In this document: positions 7,327 through 14,450 of the stretch, piece after piece
Numbering within the stretch: position 1 is the stretch's first letter
Layout of the letters: every line of letters begins with the position of its first letter
Assembly: GCA_011322445.1 (NCBI GenBank)
Contig: DRMV01000022.1
Span: 1 to 44,652 of the forward strand
Source: Chloroflexota bacterium
Lineage (GTDB): Bacteria; Chloroflexota; Anaerolineae; Anaerolineales; DRMV01
DNA: 44,652 nucleotides
Direction of reading: 5' to 3'
The notes under the pieces: generated by a model
What the model saw: only the letters and a program-made list of their open reading frames with translations
Told to the model about the DNA's origin: nothing
The model's database searches: none
Translations under genes and position numbers: made by a program

Positions 7327-9864
7327 GTGAGGCATGGAAGGCGTTCCCGAGGATGGTTGCTGGGCTTCTTCCTGGCTTTGGCACTGCTGCTGGCGGGGTG
7401 CGGCGGCAAGTCGGTCGAGGTGCTGCGGCGCCAGGGTGAGTTCTTCATCCGCCCCGATGGACGGGTGGAGGTGACGGAGACCTGGGAAGTCCGCTTTCGG
7501 GGTGGGCCGTTTCGGAAGGCTTTCCGCAGCATTCCTTACTATCGCCTGGAGGGGGTGAGTGACTGGCAAATAGCCGAAGACGGGCAAACCTATCGTGAAG
7601 TGGAAGGCGCGGCCGAGGCCGCTCCCTACACTTTTTGGGTGGAAGACGACGGCACCGAGAGCCGGGTGGTCTGGCGCTTTCCTGAGACGCACAGCGCCAC
7701 CCGAACTTTTACGCTTCGCTATACACTGCACGGGGTGTTGTGGGTAGCGGAAGAAGGGGATCGCTTTTTCTATGCTTTCATCGAGGCCGATAGGGGGTAT
7801 TCCATCCGAGATGCCCGGGCCACGGTGCACTTGCCGGCGGCTTTCCCCCCTGGGCGGCTGGAGACGGCCACCTTTCGAGGGGAGGAACCCTCGGACGATG
7901 AAGTGACCTTTCCCGATCAGCGCACGGTTGTTTTCCATGCGCGTAAGTTGGCCCCCGGCGAGCGGTGGGAGATTGGGGTATCCTGGCCCCACGGCGCGGT
8001 GCAGGCTGCGTCGCCAGCCTGGCAGCGGGAAGCCATGCGTTGGGTGCGCCCTGAAGTCTATCAGGCTTTCCTGCGCCTGGAACCCGATGGGCGGGTGCGG
8101 GTGACCGAGACCTGGCGGTTGCATTTCGTCTCGGGGCCTTTCACCGAGTTCACTCGCACGTTGCCCCAAACCCGGCTCGACCGCATCACCGATTGGGGGC
8201 TGAGCATGGATGGGCAGCCGTGCCCGTGGGTGGACGACCCCTTCGGGGAGGATTGCGCGCTGACGATGAGTGACGATAGCGGCCTCTTGGGGGGGAAGAG
8301 GCGGTATGAAGCCGTGTGGCACTTCCCTGAGACGAATGACGCCACACACACCTTTACCTTCACTTACACGGTATGGGGGGCTGTGGCCCAGGGCGAGCGA
8401 GATCAACTGCACCTGACGCTGGTTGATTCCCTCTTCCCCCCTTGGCCGAGTCAGAAAGTCGAGGTGGGGCTGGCTTTACCTTCGGAAGCCCTGCAGACCA
8501 CCGCCCAGCCGACGCTGTGGGCGGGAAAAGCGCCGTGGGATGTTCCTTCCTGGAAGCAAGATGGCACCTGGTGGTTTCGCTGGGCCGGCGGGGCAACGCC
8601 TGGGGGCACTTCGCTGGCTATTGAGGCTTCCTGGCCCGGGGCCCTGCTGGCCCTGCCGGTACCGGCCTGGCAGCAACGCCAGCAGGCCAGGATTGCAGCC
8701 TATCATCAGCGGTTGTTCAAAATTGGCTTGTTGACCGCCCCCTTCGTGTTGCTGGTGGTGGTTTTGCTTGTGTTGCTGTTCCTGCTGGAGCCGCCCCTCT
8801 GGCCGTGGCCCTGGCCTAAATCGGCTCCCCCCGAGGCGCTGCCCCCGGCGCTGGTGGGGGTGCTGCTGGACCGGCAGGTGTTACAGCGCCACGTGCTGGC
8901 AACGTTGTGGGATCTGGCCCGAAAGGGGTATCTGCGCCTGGAACATCGGGGAGGAACTTACCGCTGGCGACGGCTGCGCGACGCCGATGTGCATTTGCTG
9001 CCTTATGAGCAGGCGGTCTTGGAATCTTTGTTCCCGGGGGACGAGAAACGCTCTTGCTCTCTGGCGACGGCGCAAAGGCGCCTGGAGGTGGGCTGGGATG
9101 AGGTGGTGCGCCTGCTTGAAATCGAGGCCCTGGGAAACCGACACTGGTTCCGCTGGCCGTGGCATATTCGGGCGAAGGTTCGCCGGGTTTTGAACCTCGC
9201 GGTAGGGGTGTGGGGGTTCGTTTTCGTGGGCGGGTGTCTGTTGGTTGATGCGCCCGCAGAAGAGCAGAAGATTTACCTTCTCTGGCCGGTGCTGCTGGGT
9301 GGAATGTTGGTGGTGCAATGGTGGCTGCCCCGACGTCTTCCGCCGCGCACGTGGGGAGGATGGCGCGCGGCGGCCCGCTGGCGGGCGTATCGTCTGGGGC
9401 TGTGGCTGCGTTGGCTTCGCCCTTCGGCCTTGTCTCAGGATACCTTGGACGAGACGCTGGCTTATGCCACGGCTTTTGGGCTGGGCCCACGTTTGTGGCG
9501 CCGCTTGCAGGCCCGGCCGCCTGCTGCGGCTTCGGCGTCTTTTGCATGGGTGCATTTGCCTGCTGCGGCATCGGCGGCGGGCCGCTCGTCCAGTCCATCG
9601 GAGGGCGGAGTGACCGTTTCCGCCACAGATGCGCTGAATGCAGCCGCGGGCGCGGTGTTTGCCGCCCTCGAGGCCGCGGCGAATGGCGTTTTCTCGGCGC
9701 TGAACGCGGCTACAGCGCCTTCGACGCCTTCTTCCGGCAGCAGCGGCTACAACAGCAGCGGTAGCAGTTCCTCTTCCGGCTTTGGAGGCTCGTCGTCGTG
9801 GGGAGGCAGCACTTTCTCCGGCGGTGGCGGCAGCGGCGGCGGTTCGAGCGGGTTTGGGGAGTGA
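7327..9864 (+). CDS. Lipoprotein/membrane protein with tandem DUF2207-like ectodomains
   Basis: 845 residues. GTG 7327 is chosen because GGAGG (7315-7319) precedes it by 7 nt. The signal ends in lipobox LLAGC (Cys25). Two homologous beta-rich ectodomains follow: about 30-225 (FIRPDGRVEVTETWEVRF, then RVVWRFPETHSATRTFTLRY) and about 236-455 (RLEPDGRVRVTETWRLHF, then EAVWHFPETNDATHTFTFTY). After a helix at about 464-490 comes a cytoplasmic-type region that looks like the winged-helix part of DUF2207 proteins (LLDRQVLQRHVLATLWDLAR, GYLRLEH), two further helices near 620-660, and a Ser/Gly-rich tail ending SGGGGSGGGSSGFG, typical of this family. DUF2207 proteins have no settled biochemical function. 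A single ectodomain is usual, so the duplication is notable. Confidence 0.85.
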   Translation: MRHGRRSRGWLLGFFLALALLLAGCGGKSVEVLRRQGEFFIRPDGRVEVTETWEVRFRGGPFRKAFRSIPYYRLEGVSDWQIAEDGQTYREVEGAAEAAPYTFWVEDDGTESRVVWRFPETHSATRTFTLRYTLHGVLWVAEEGDRFFYAFIEADRGYSIRDARATVHLPAAFPPGRLETATFRGEEPSDDEVTFPDQRTVVFHARKLAPGERWEIGVSWPHGAVQAASPAWQREAMRWVRPEVYQAFLRLEPDGRVRVTETWRLHFVSGPFTEFTRTLPQTRLDRITDWGLSMDGQPCPWVDDPFGEDCALTMSDDSGLLGGKRRYEAVWHFPETNDATHTFTFTYTVWGAVAQGERDQLHLTLVDSLFPPWPSQKVEVGLALPSEALQTTAQPTLWAGKAPWDVPSWKQDGTWWFRWAGGATPGGTSLAIEASWPGALLALPVPAWQQRQQARIAAYHQRLFKIGLLTAPFVLLVVVLLVLLFLLEPPLWPWPWPKSAPPEALPPALVGVLLDRQVLQRHVLATLWDLARKGYLRLEHRGGTYRWRRLRDADVHLLPYEQAVLESLFPGDEKRSCSLATAQRRLEVGWDEVVRLLEIEALGNRHWFRWPWHIRAKVRRVLNLAVGVWGFVFVGGCLLVDAPAEEQKIYLLWPVLLGGMLVVQWWLPRRLPPRTWGGWRAAARWRAYRLGLWLRWLRPSALSQDTLDETLAYATAFGLGPRLWRRLQARPPAAASASFAWVHLPAAASAAGRSSSPSEGGVTVSATDALNAAAGAVFAALEAAANGVFSALNAATAPSTPSSGSSGYNSSGSSSSSGFGGSSSWGGSTFSGGGGSGGGSSGFGE

Positions 9865-9872
9865 GGCAAAGA

Positions 9873-9940
9873 CAAGATGCAAGGTGCAGGGGGCAAGATG
9901 CAGGATGCAGGATGCAGGATGCAGGTTGCAGGTTGCAAGC
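9873..9940 (+). repeat. Degenerate 7-bp GATGCAG repeat array
   Basis: Tandem variants of the 7-mer GATGCAG (GATGCAA, GGTGCAG, GGTTGCA) fill the gap between the DUF2207-like gene and the importer promoter. 9894-9915 is identical to 6894-6915. Unlike the first array, only one orientation is present, so no hairpin forms. No gene is seen here. Confidence 0.75.
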
Positions 9941-9965
9941 GTGGCTCGCGAGGCAGGGCAGGGAT

Positions 9966-9999
9966 GGCAATTGCCCTATGGAAGGGGGTATAATTGCCC
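9966..9999 (+). promoter_or_regulatory. Promoter of the ABC importer with paired AATTGCCC sites
   Basis: A perfect TATAAT (9989-9994) lies 61 nt before the start of the binding-protein gene, with a weak TGGCAA hexamer (9965-9970) 18 bp upstream. The octamer AATTGCCC occurs at 9969-9976, inside the palindrome GGCAATTGCC, and again at 9992-9999 overlapping the -10 box. The two copies are 23 bp apart, about two helical turns, as expected for a repressor site; the regulator is unknown. Confidence 0.45.
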
Positions 10000-10055
10000 C
10001 ATGCACTTTGCCCTTTTTTGGCAGAAGTGCGCACCCCAACGATGGAGGTATGACC

Positions 10056-11450
10056 ATGTCCTTGAAGCACAAAGTGCTCGTCCTTGTCTCGCTGCTGTTG
10101 GTGCTGAGTATGGCGTTGGCGGCGTGCGGTTCGAAGGCCACTTCGACGCCCGCCCCCGCAGCCACTGAGGCCCCGGCGGCGACTGAGGCCCCGGCAGCCA
10201 CCGAGGCCCCTGCGGCCACGGAAGCGCCTGCGGCCACGGAAGCGCCCGCGAAGCCCGTCACCATTGAGGTTTATTACCCCGTGGCGGTGGACGCGCCGAT
10301 TGCCAAAATCCTCAATGGCTATATTGCCGAATTTGAGAAAGAAAACCCCAACATCACCGTGAAGCCGGTGTTCGCGGGGGGCTACGGCGATGTCAAGACT
10401 ACCATCCAGACCACCATTGAGGGTGGCGGGAAGCCGCCGGTGCTGGCCGTGATGCTCGCTGCCGACCTGTACGACCTGGTCAACGCTGGCTACATCGTCC
10501 CGTTGGACGACTTCATCAAGGCCATGCCCAATGGCGATGCCTACATCAACGACTTCTTCCCGGCCTTCCTGGCGAATTCCAGGTACGACGGCAAGATCTG
10601 GAGCATTCCCTTCCAGCGCAGTGTGGTGACGCTTTACTACAACGCCGACCTGTTCGAGCAGGAAGGCATCAAGCCGCCCGACAGCTGGCAGGCGCTGGCA
10701 GAAGCCGCCCAGAAACTCACTATCCCCGACAAGCGCTGGGGCATCGAATGGCCTTCTGGCTGGCCTTACTGGCTGTTCCAGCCGCTGGCCATTGGCAATG
10801 GCCAGAACATCGTGAAATCGCCCACCGAGGTGGTCTTCAACGACCCGAAGGTGATCGAGGCCGTGCAGTATTACATCGACCTCTCGCACAAATACCACGC
10901 GATGCCCGAAGGCGTGCAGAAGAACTGGGGCAACGCGCCGGCCGATTTCGCTTCGGGTGCCGCGGCAATGATCGTGCATTCCAGCGGCAGCCTGAACGGC
11001 ATTCTCAAGCAGGCCGACTTCAAGGTGGGCGTGATGGCCGTGCCTGGTAAGGAGCCCGGCACTTACGCCACCGTGACCGGCGGCGGCAATTTCTACATGC
11101 TCAAGGGCGCGACGCCTGAGCAGCAGCAGGCCGCCTGGAAGTTCATCGAATTCGTCACCCAGCCCAAGTATGCCGCCGACTTCAGCATCCAGACGGGCTA
11201 CATTGCTACCCGCAAGAGCGCCTACGAAACCGATGCGATGAAAGCCTACATCGAGAAGGTGCCGCAGGCCGGACAGTTGAAGGATATGCTGCAGTACGCT
11301 GGCGCGGAACTTTCGTGCATGAACCTGGGCAAGGTGCGCAACATCTTCCACAAGTACCTGCAGGCAGCCTATAACGGCCAGATGACGCCTGAAGAGGCCA
11401 TGCAGAAAGCCCAGCAGGAAGCCGACAAGGCGCTGGAGATGTTCAAGTAG
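10056..11450 (+). CDS. ABC transporter substrate-binding lipoprotein (UgpB-like, family 1)
   Basis: 464 residues. ATG 10056 is chosen over ATG 10050 because GGAGG (10044-10048) then has 7-nt spacing. The signal peptide ends in lipobox LAAC (Cys24), and an Ala/Thr/Glu/Pro spacer (about 25-69) follows. The rest is a type-1 solute-binding fold: TIEVYYPVAVDAPIAKILN at its start, a GNPP-like turn (GGGKPPVLAVML), NADLFEQEGIKPPDSWQAL, and a C-terminal helix pair. The sequence resembles UgpB/MalE-type proteins for glycerophosphoesters or oligosaccharides, and I cannot tell which. It delivers substrate outside the membrane to the two permeases encoded next. Between it and them lie 150 nt with two hairpins, as often seen where the binding protein is made in excess. 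Confidence 0.9.
   Translation: MSLKHKVLVLVSLLLVLSMALAACGSKATSTPAPAATEAPAATEAPAATEAPAATEAPAATEAPAKPVTIEVYYPVAVDAPIAKILNGYIAEFEKENPNITVKPVFAGGYGDVKTTIQTTIEGGGKPPVLAVMLAADLYDLVNAGYIVPLDDFIKAMPNGDAYINDFFPAFLANSRYDGKIWSIPFQRSVVTLYYNADLFEQEGIKPPDSWQALAEAAQKLTIPDKRWGIEWPSGWPYWLFQPLAIGNGQNIVKSPTEVVFNDPKVIEAVQYYIDLSHKYHAMPEGVQKNWGNAPADFASGAAAMIVHSSGSLNGILKQADFKVGVMAVPGKEPGTYATVTGGGNFYMLKGATPEQQQAAWKFIEFVTQPKYAADFSIQTGYIATRKSAYETDAMKAYIEKVPQAGQLKDMLQYAGAELSCMNLGKVRNIFHKYLQAAYNGQMTPEEAMQKAQQEADKALEMFK
10158..10247 (+). repeat. Five 18-bp tandem repeats coding AATEAP
   Basis: Five consecutive 18-bp units encode Ala-Ala-Thr-Glu-Ala-Pro. The last two differ only at the final base. They form the flexible tether between the lipid anchor and the binding domain. 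In-frame copy number can change without breaking the gene. Confidence 0.85.
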
Positions 11451-11475
11451 TGTGCGTTTGAAGTCTAATCCGTAC

Positions 11476-11506
11476 CATAGGGGCGAGGCGCCACCTCGCC
11501 CCTATG
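11476..11506 (+). promoter_or_regulatory. 13-bp intergenic hairpin behind the binding-protein gene
   Basis: CATAGGGGCGAGG (11476-11488) is perfectly complementary to 11494-11506, with a 5-nt loop. No T-run follows directly, so it more likely protects the 3' end of the upstream message than ends transcription. Confidence 0.7.
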
Positions 11507-11515
11507 TGTCATTCC

Positions 11516-11550
11516 GTCCACCGATGCGCGCCGATGGACGCTGTTTTTTT
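11516..11550 (+). terminator. Weak terminator/attenuator before the permease genes
   Basis: GTCCA (11516-11520) pairs with TGGAC (11535-11539), with two more pairs beyond one mismatch, followed by a T7 tract (11544-11550). It lies 50 nt before the first permease. Partial termination here would give more binding protein than permease; this is inferred from layout only. Confidence 0.45.
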
Positions 11551-11600
11551 CTGGGTGCTGTGCTCGTCGGTGCAGTCGGTCGTTTTTCCCGGAGCCTGCC

Positions 11601-12506
11601 ATGTCTGCTGCTGCCCCTCCGCTTTCCCACCGCAAAGCCCCCAAGTGGCTGCCCTATTTACTGATTTCTCCCACGCTGGTGATTGTGCTGGTGTTCACCG
11701 CCTGGCCCACGGTGCAGGCGATTTACATGAGTTTCTTTCGCCAGTATCTTAATTTTGCCAAGTTCCGCACGCCCACTTTCATTGGCTTACAGAACTATAA
11801 AGAGCTCTTCACCAGCCCCGATTTTCTGCAGGTGCTGAAAAACACGGCTATTTATGTGATTGGTACCGTGCCCGCGAGCATTGTGTTGGCTTTCCTGTTT
11901 GCCTTGCTGGTCAACCGGGCGGTGAAGGGGATTGGCCTGGCGCGTTTGGGTTTTTTCTATCCCACCATTTTGCCTATGGTGAGCGCCGCGACTATCTGGA
12001 TGTTCTTTTTTACGCCTGATTATGGGCTTTTCAATACTTTCCTGGAAACCTTCGGCTACCACGGCCCTGAAAACTGGCTGGGGAACCCCCACCTCGCCTT
12101 GCTTGCTGTCATGATTGTGGCCGTGTGGAAGAACGCCGGTTATTTGATGATTTTCTACCTCGCCGGGCTGCAAAATTTGCCAGAAGATGTCTTCGAGGCG
12201 GCTTCCCTCGATGGGGCCAGCTGGTGGACCCAGTTGTGGAAGATCGCCTTCCCCCTGCTGCGCCGCACGACACTTTTTGTTTCCACCATTGCGATTATTG
12301 ATGCTTTCCAGGTGGTGGACCATATTTTCGTGATGACGCAAGGCGGCCCCAGTGGTGCCAGCACGGTGTTGTTGTATTACTTGTGGCAGGTGCGCTTTGA
12401 AGACCAAAACGTCGGGCTGGCTTCTGCATTGACGGTGGTGCTCATCGTGATTATGCTGGCGATTACGATTACAAACTTTGTGCTTTCTGAGCGGGAGGGG
12501 GCATGA
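11601..12506 (+). CDS. ABC transporter permease, UgpA/MalF type
   Basis: 301 residues, with GGAG (11591-11594) at 6-nt spacing. A typical six-helix BPD_transp_1 permease: the first helix follows KAPKWLPYLL (about 18-40), and the cytoplasmic EAA loop is EAASLDGASWWTQLWKIAFP (about 199-218), the contact site for an ATPase. MTQGGPSGAS near 252 is a common signature of sugar-type permeases. Its stop overlaps the start of the second permease (ATGA), so the two are translationally coupled. Together they form the membrane channel for the substrate bound by the upstream lipoprotein. No ATPase gene is present in the window, so a shared ATPase encoded elsewhere (MsmX/UgpC style) is likely. Confidence 0.93.
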   Translation: MSAAAPPLSHRKAPKWLPYLLISPTLVIVLVFTAWPTVQAIYMSFFRQYLNFAKFRTPTFIGLQNYKELFTSPDFLQVLKNTAIYVIGTVPASIVLAFLFALLVNRAVKGIGLARLGFFYPTILPMVSAATIWMFFFTPDYGLFNTFLETFGYHGPENWLGNPHLALLAVMIVAVWKNAGYLMIFYLAGLQNLPEDVFEAASLDGASWWTQLWKIAFPLLRRTTLFVSTIAIIDAFQVVDHIFVMTQGGPSGASTVLLYYLWQVRFEDQNVGLASALTVVLIVIMLAITITNFVLSEREGA

Positions 12507-13351
12507 TGGTCGTAAGCAGTGCAAAACTCCGCAAACGTTTGACGGATGTGTTCCTCAATGTGCTCACGGCGGTGCTGGCCGCGGGATGGGCTTCTATCAT
12601 CGTCTGGGCGGTGGTGGTGTCGTTTCGGCCTTCCAGCGAGCCGCTGGGGCGCGGCGATGTGTGGTTCGGCCATGCGCTGACCTTTGCGAATTACCTCAAA
12701 GCATGGTCGCTGGCCCCCTTTGGAATTTACTACCGCAACACGATCATCATTGTGGGGATGATTTTAATTGCCCAGTTGATTACGATCACGCTGGCGGGCT
12801 TTGCTTTTGCCCACCAGGAATTTTGGGGCAAGAAGGCGATTTTCTTCTTCATCCTGCTGCAATTGATGATTCCCGCGGCGGCGCTTTTGGTGCCTAACTT
12901 CTCTACCATCCGCAAACTGGGGCTGTTCGACACCACGCTGGCAGTGGCGTTGCCTTATTTTGGCTCGGCTTTCGGCACGTTCCTCATGCGGCAGGCTTTC
13001 CTGGAGGTGCCGCGCGACCTGGTCGATGCGGGCATCATGGATGGCTGTTCGTGGTGGCAGTTGTTGTGGCATATCTATCTGCCGCCCTCGGTGCCCACCC
13101 TGGTGGCGTTTGCCCTTTCTTCGGTGAGTTGGCACTGGAACGAGTTTCTCTGGCCGTTGGTGGTCACCTTGACCAACCGCTCGCGCCCGCTGACGATTGG
13201 CCTGGTGCGCTTTACGCAGTTGGGCGAAATTGGGGCGCGCTGGCCGTTGCTGGCGGCGGCGACGATCACGGTGATTGCGCCGCTGTTCCTCCTCTTCCTG
13301 ATTTTCCAGAAGCAGTTCATCCGCAGTTTCCTGCACTCTGGGCTGAAATAA
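12503..13351 (+). CDS. ABC transporter permease, UgpE/MalG type
   Basis: 282 residues. The ATG overlaps the stop of the first permease by 4 nt. There are six predicted helices, and the EAA-type loop is VDAGIMDGCSWWQLLWHIYL at about 174-193 with the invariant Gly. The C-terminus ends QKQFIRSFLHSGLK, close to the usual end of MalG/UgpE proteins. It pairs with the preceding permease to make the channel. The next gene starts 6 nt after the stop codon, so this operon runs on into an exporter gene. Confidence 0.93.
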   Translation: MMVVSSAKLRKRLTDVFLNVLTAVLAAGWASIIVWAVVVSFRPSSEPLGRGDVWFGHALTFANYLKAWSLAPFGIYYRNTIIIVGMILIAQLITITLAGFAFAHQEFWGKKAIFFFILLQLMIPAAALLVPNFSTIRKLGLFDTTLAVALPYFGSAFGTFLMRQAFLEVPRDLVDAGIMDGCSWWQLLWHIYLPPSVPTLVAFALSSVSWHWNEFLWPLVVTLTNRSRPLTIGLVRFTQLGEIGARWPLLAAATITVIAPLFLLFLIFQKQFIRSFLHSGLK

Positions 13352-13357
13352 CGGCTG

Positions 13358-14251
13358 ATGTCCCGCCGCTGGCTTGCTAACAGCCTTTTGCTCATCACCG
13401 CCGCGGTGTGGGGGCTGGCTTTTGTGGCCCAGCGTGTGGGGATGGACTACATTGGCCCCTTTACCTTCAACGCGGTGCGGTTTGCGTTGGGGGCGGTGGT
13501 GTTAGGGTTTATCGTGCGCTTCCGCCGGGGCCGCGCTGCGCGGCTTGCTTTGCCGCGAGCCAGCGTGCAGCGCGGCCTGGTGTTGGGGCTGGTGCTTTTT
13601 GTGGCTTCCTCGTTTCAGCAGGTGGGCTTGGTTTACACCACCGCCGGGAAGGCGGGCTTCATCACAGGGCTGTATGTGGTGCTGGTGCCGCTGGCGGGGG
13701 CGCTGCTGCTGGGAGAACGCCACGGCGCGCAAGTATGGCTGGGGGCAGGATTGGCTGCCGCGGGCCTTTACCTGCTGAGCGTTACCGGCGCGTGGCAGAT
13801 GGAAAAAGGCGACCTGCTGGTGCTGATGAGTGCCTTTTTCTGGACGGCGCACGTTATTTTGGTGGGGCGGTGGACGGTCGCCCACGATAGCCTGACGCTG
13901 GCTGCGTTGCAATTCGCCGCGGTGGCGCTGCTCAGCGGCGTGGTGGCCGCGGACTGGGAAAGCGTGACGCTTGCAGGCTTGCAGGGGGCGCTGTGGGCGA
14001 TTTTGTATGGTGGGCTGATTTCGGTGGGCGTGGGCTATACGCTTCAGGTGGTGGCCCAGCAATACGCCTTGCCGGCTCACGCGGCCATTATCATGAGCCT
14101 TGAGGCGGTGTTTGCTCTGCTGGGCGGTGTGGTGTTGTTGGGGGAACGCGTGAGCGGGCGCGGCCTGGTGGGGGCGGCGTTGATGCTCGCGGGCATGGTA
14201 ATTTCCCAATGGGAAGCCACGGCCGACGACGTGGCAGGCGGGGCGGGCTGA
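13358..14251 (+). CDS. EamA/DMT-family transporter
   Basis: 297 residues and about ten hydrophobic helices arranged as two EamA repeats (about 8-140 and 150-285). The characteristic starts are AAVWGLAFVAQRVGMDYIGP and, in the second half, SAFFWTAHVILVGRW; the GLYVVLVPL and MSLEAVFALLGGVVLLGE segments are typical. Members export amino acids, metabolites or drugs, or move nucleotide sugars; the substrate cannot be told. The start lies 6 nt after the second ABC permease stop, without a clear ribosome site of its own, implying translational coupling with the importer operon. Confidence 0.88.
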   Translation: MSRRWLANSLLLITAAVWGLAFVAQRVGMDYIGPFTFNAVRFALGAVVLGFIVRFRRGRAARLALPRASVQRGLVLGLVLFVASSFQQVGLVYTTAGKAGFITGLYVVLVPLAGALLLGERHGAQVWLGAGLAAAGLYLLSVTGAWQMEKGDLLVLMSAFFWTAHVILVGRWTVAHDSLTLAALQFAAVALLSGVVAADWESVTLAGLQGALWAILYGGLISVGVGYTLQVVAQQYALPAHAAIIMSLEAVFALLGGVVLLGERVSGRGLVGAALMLAGMVISQWEATADDVAGGAG

Positions 14252-14379
14252 AAGCATGGCCGGCGCGATAACCTACGGCTGGGAGGGGTGTCGCCGGGAA
14301 ACGGAGGCGCGTGAAGGCTATTTGAAGGGTGGCTTTACTGCTGGCCGGAGGAGGGGGTTTTTTGTAGAGGGCTTTCGAC

Positions 14380-14408
14380 TTGATTTTTTTCGCAAATTCG
14401 TCTACGCT
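14380..14408 (+). promoter_or_regulatory. Candidate promoter for the STAND-BTAD regulator
   Basis: TTGATT (14380-14385) and TACGCT (14403-14408) are separated by 17 bp, about 42 nt ahead of the regulator start. The -10 match is weak. The rest of the 199-nt gap after the exporter shows no gene. Confidence 0.3.
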
Positions 14409-14450
14409 TAGGCTGGCTGTGGTCATAAACATTTACCCCCCGTAGGTGAA

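Noticed and set aside
9798-10055. Upstream extension of the binding-protein gene through the 7-bp repeats
   Set aside because: The lipoprotein signal with lipobox begins at 10056 behind GGAGG; the extension merely translates repeats and the promoter.
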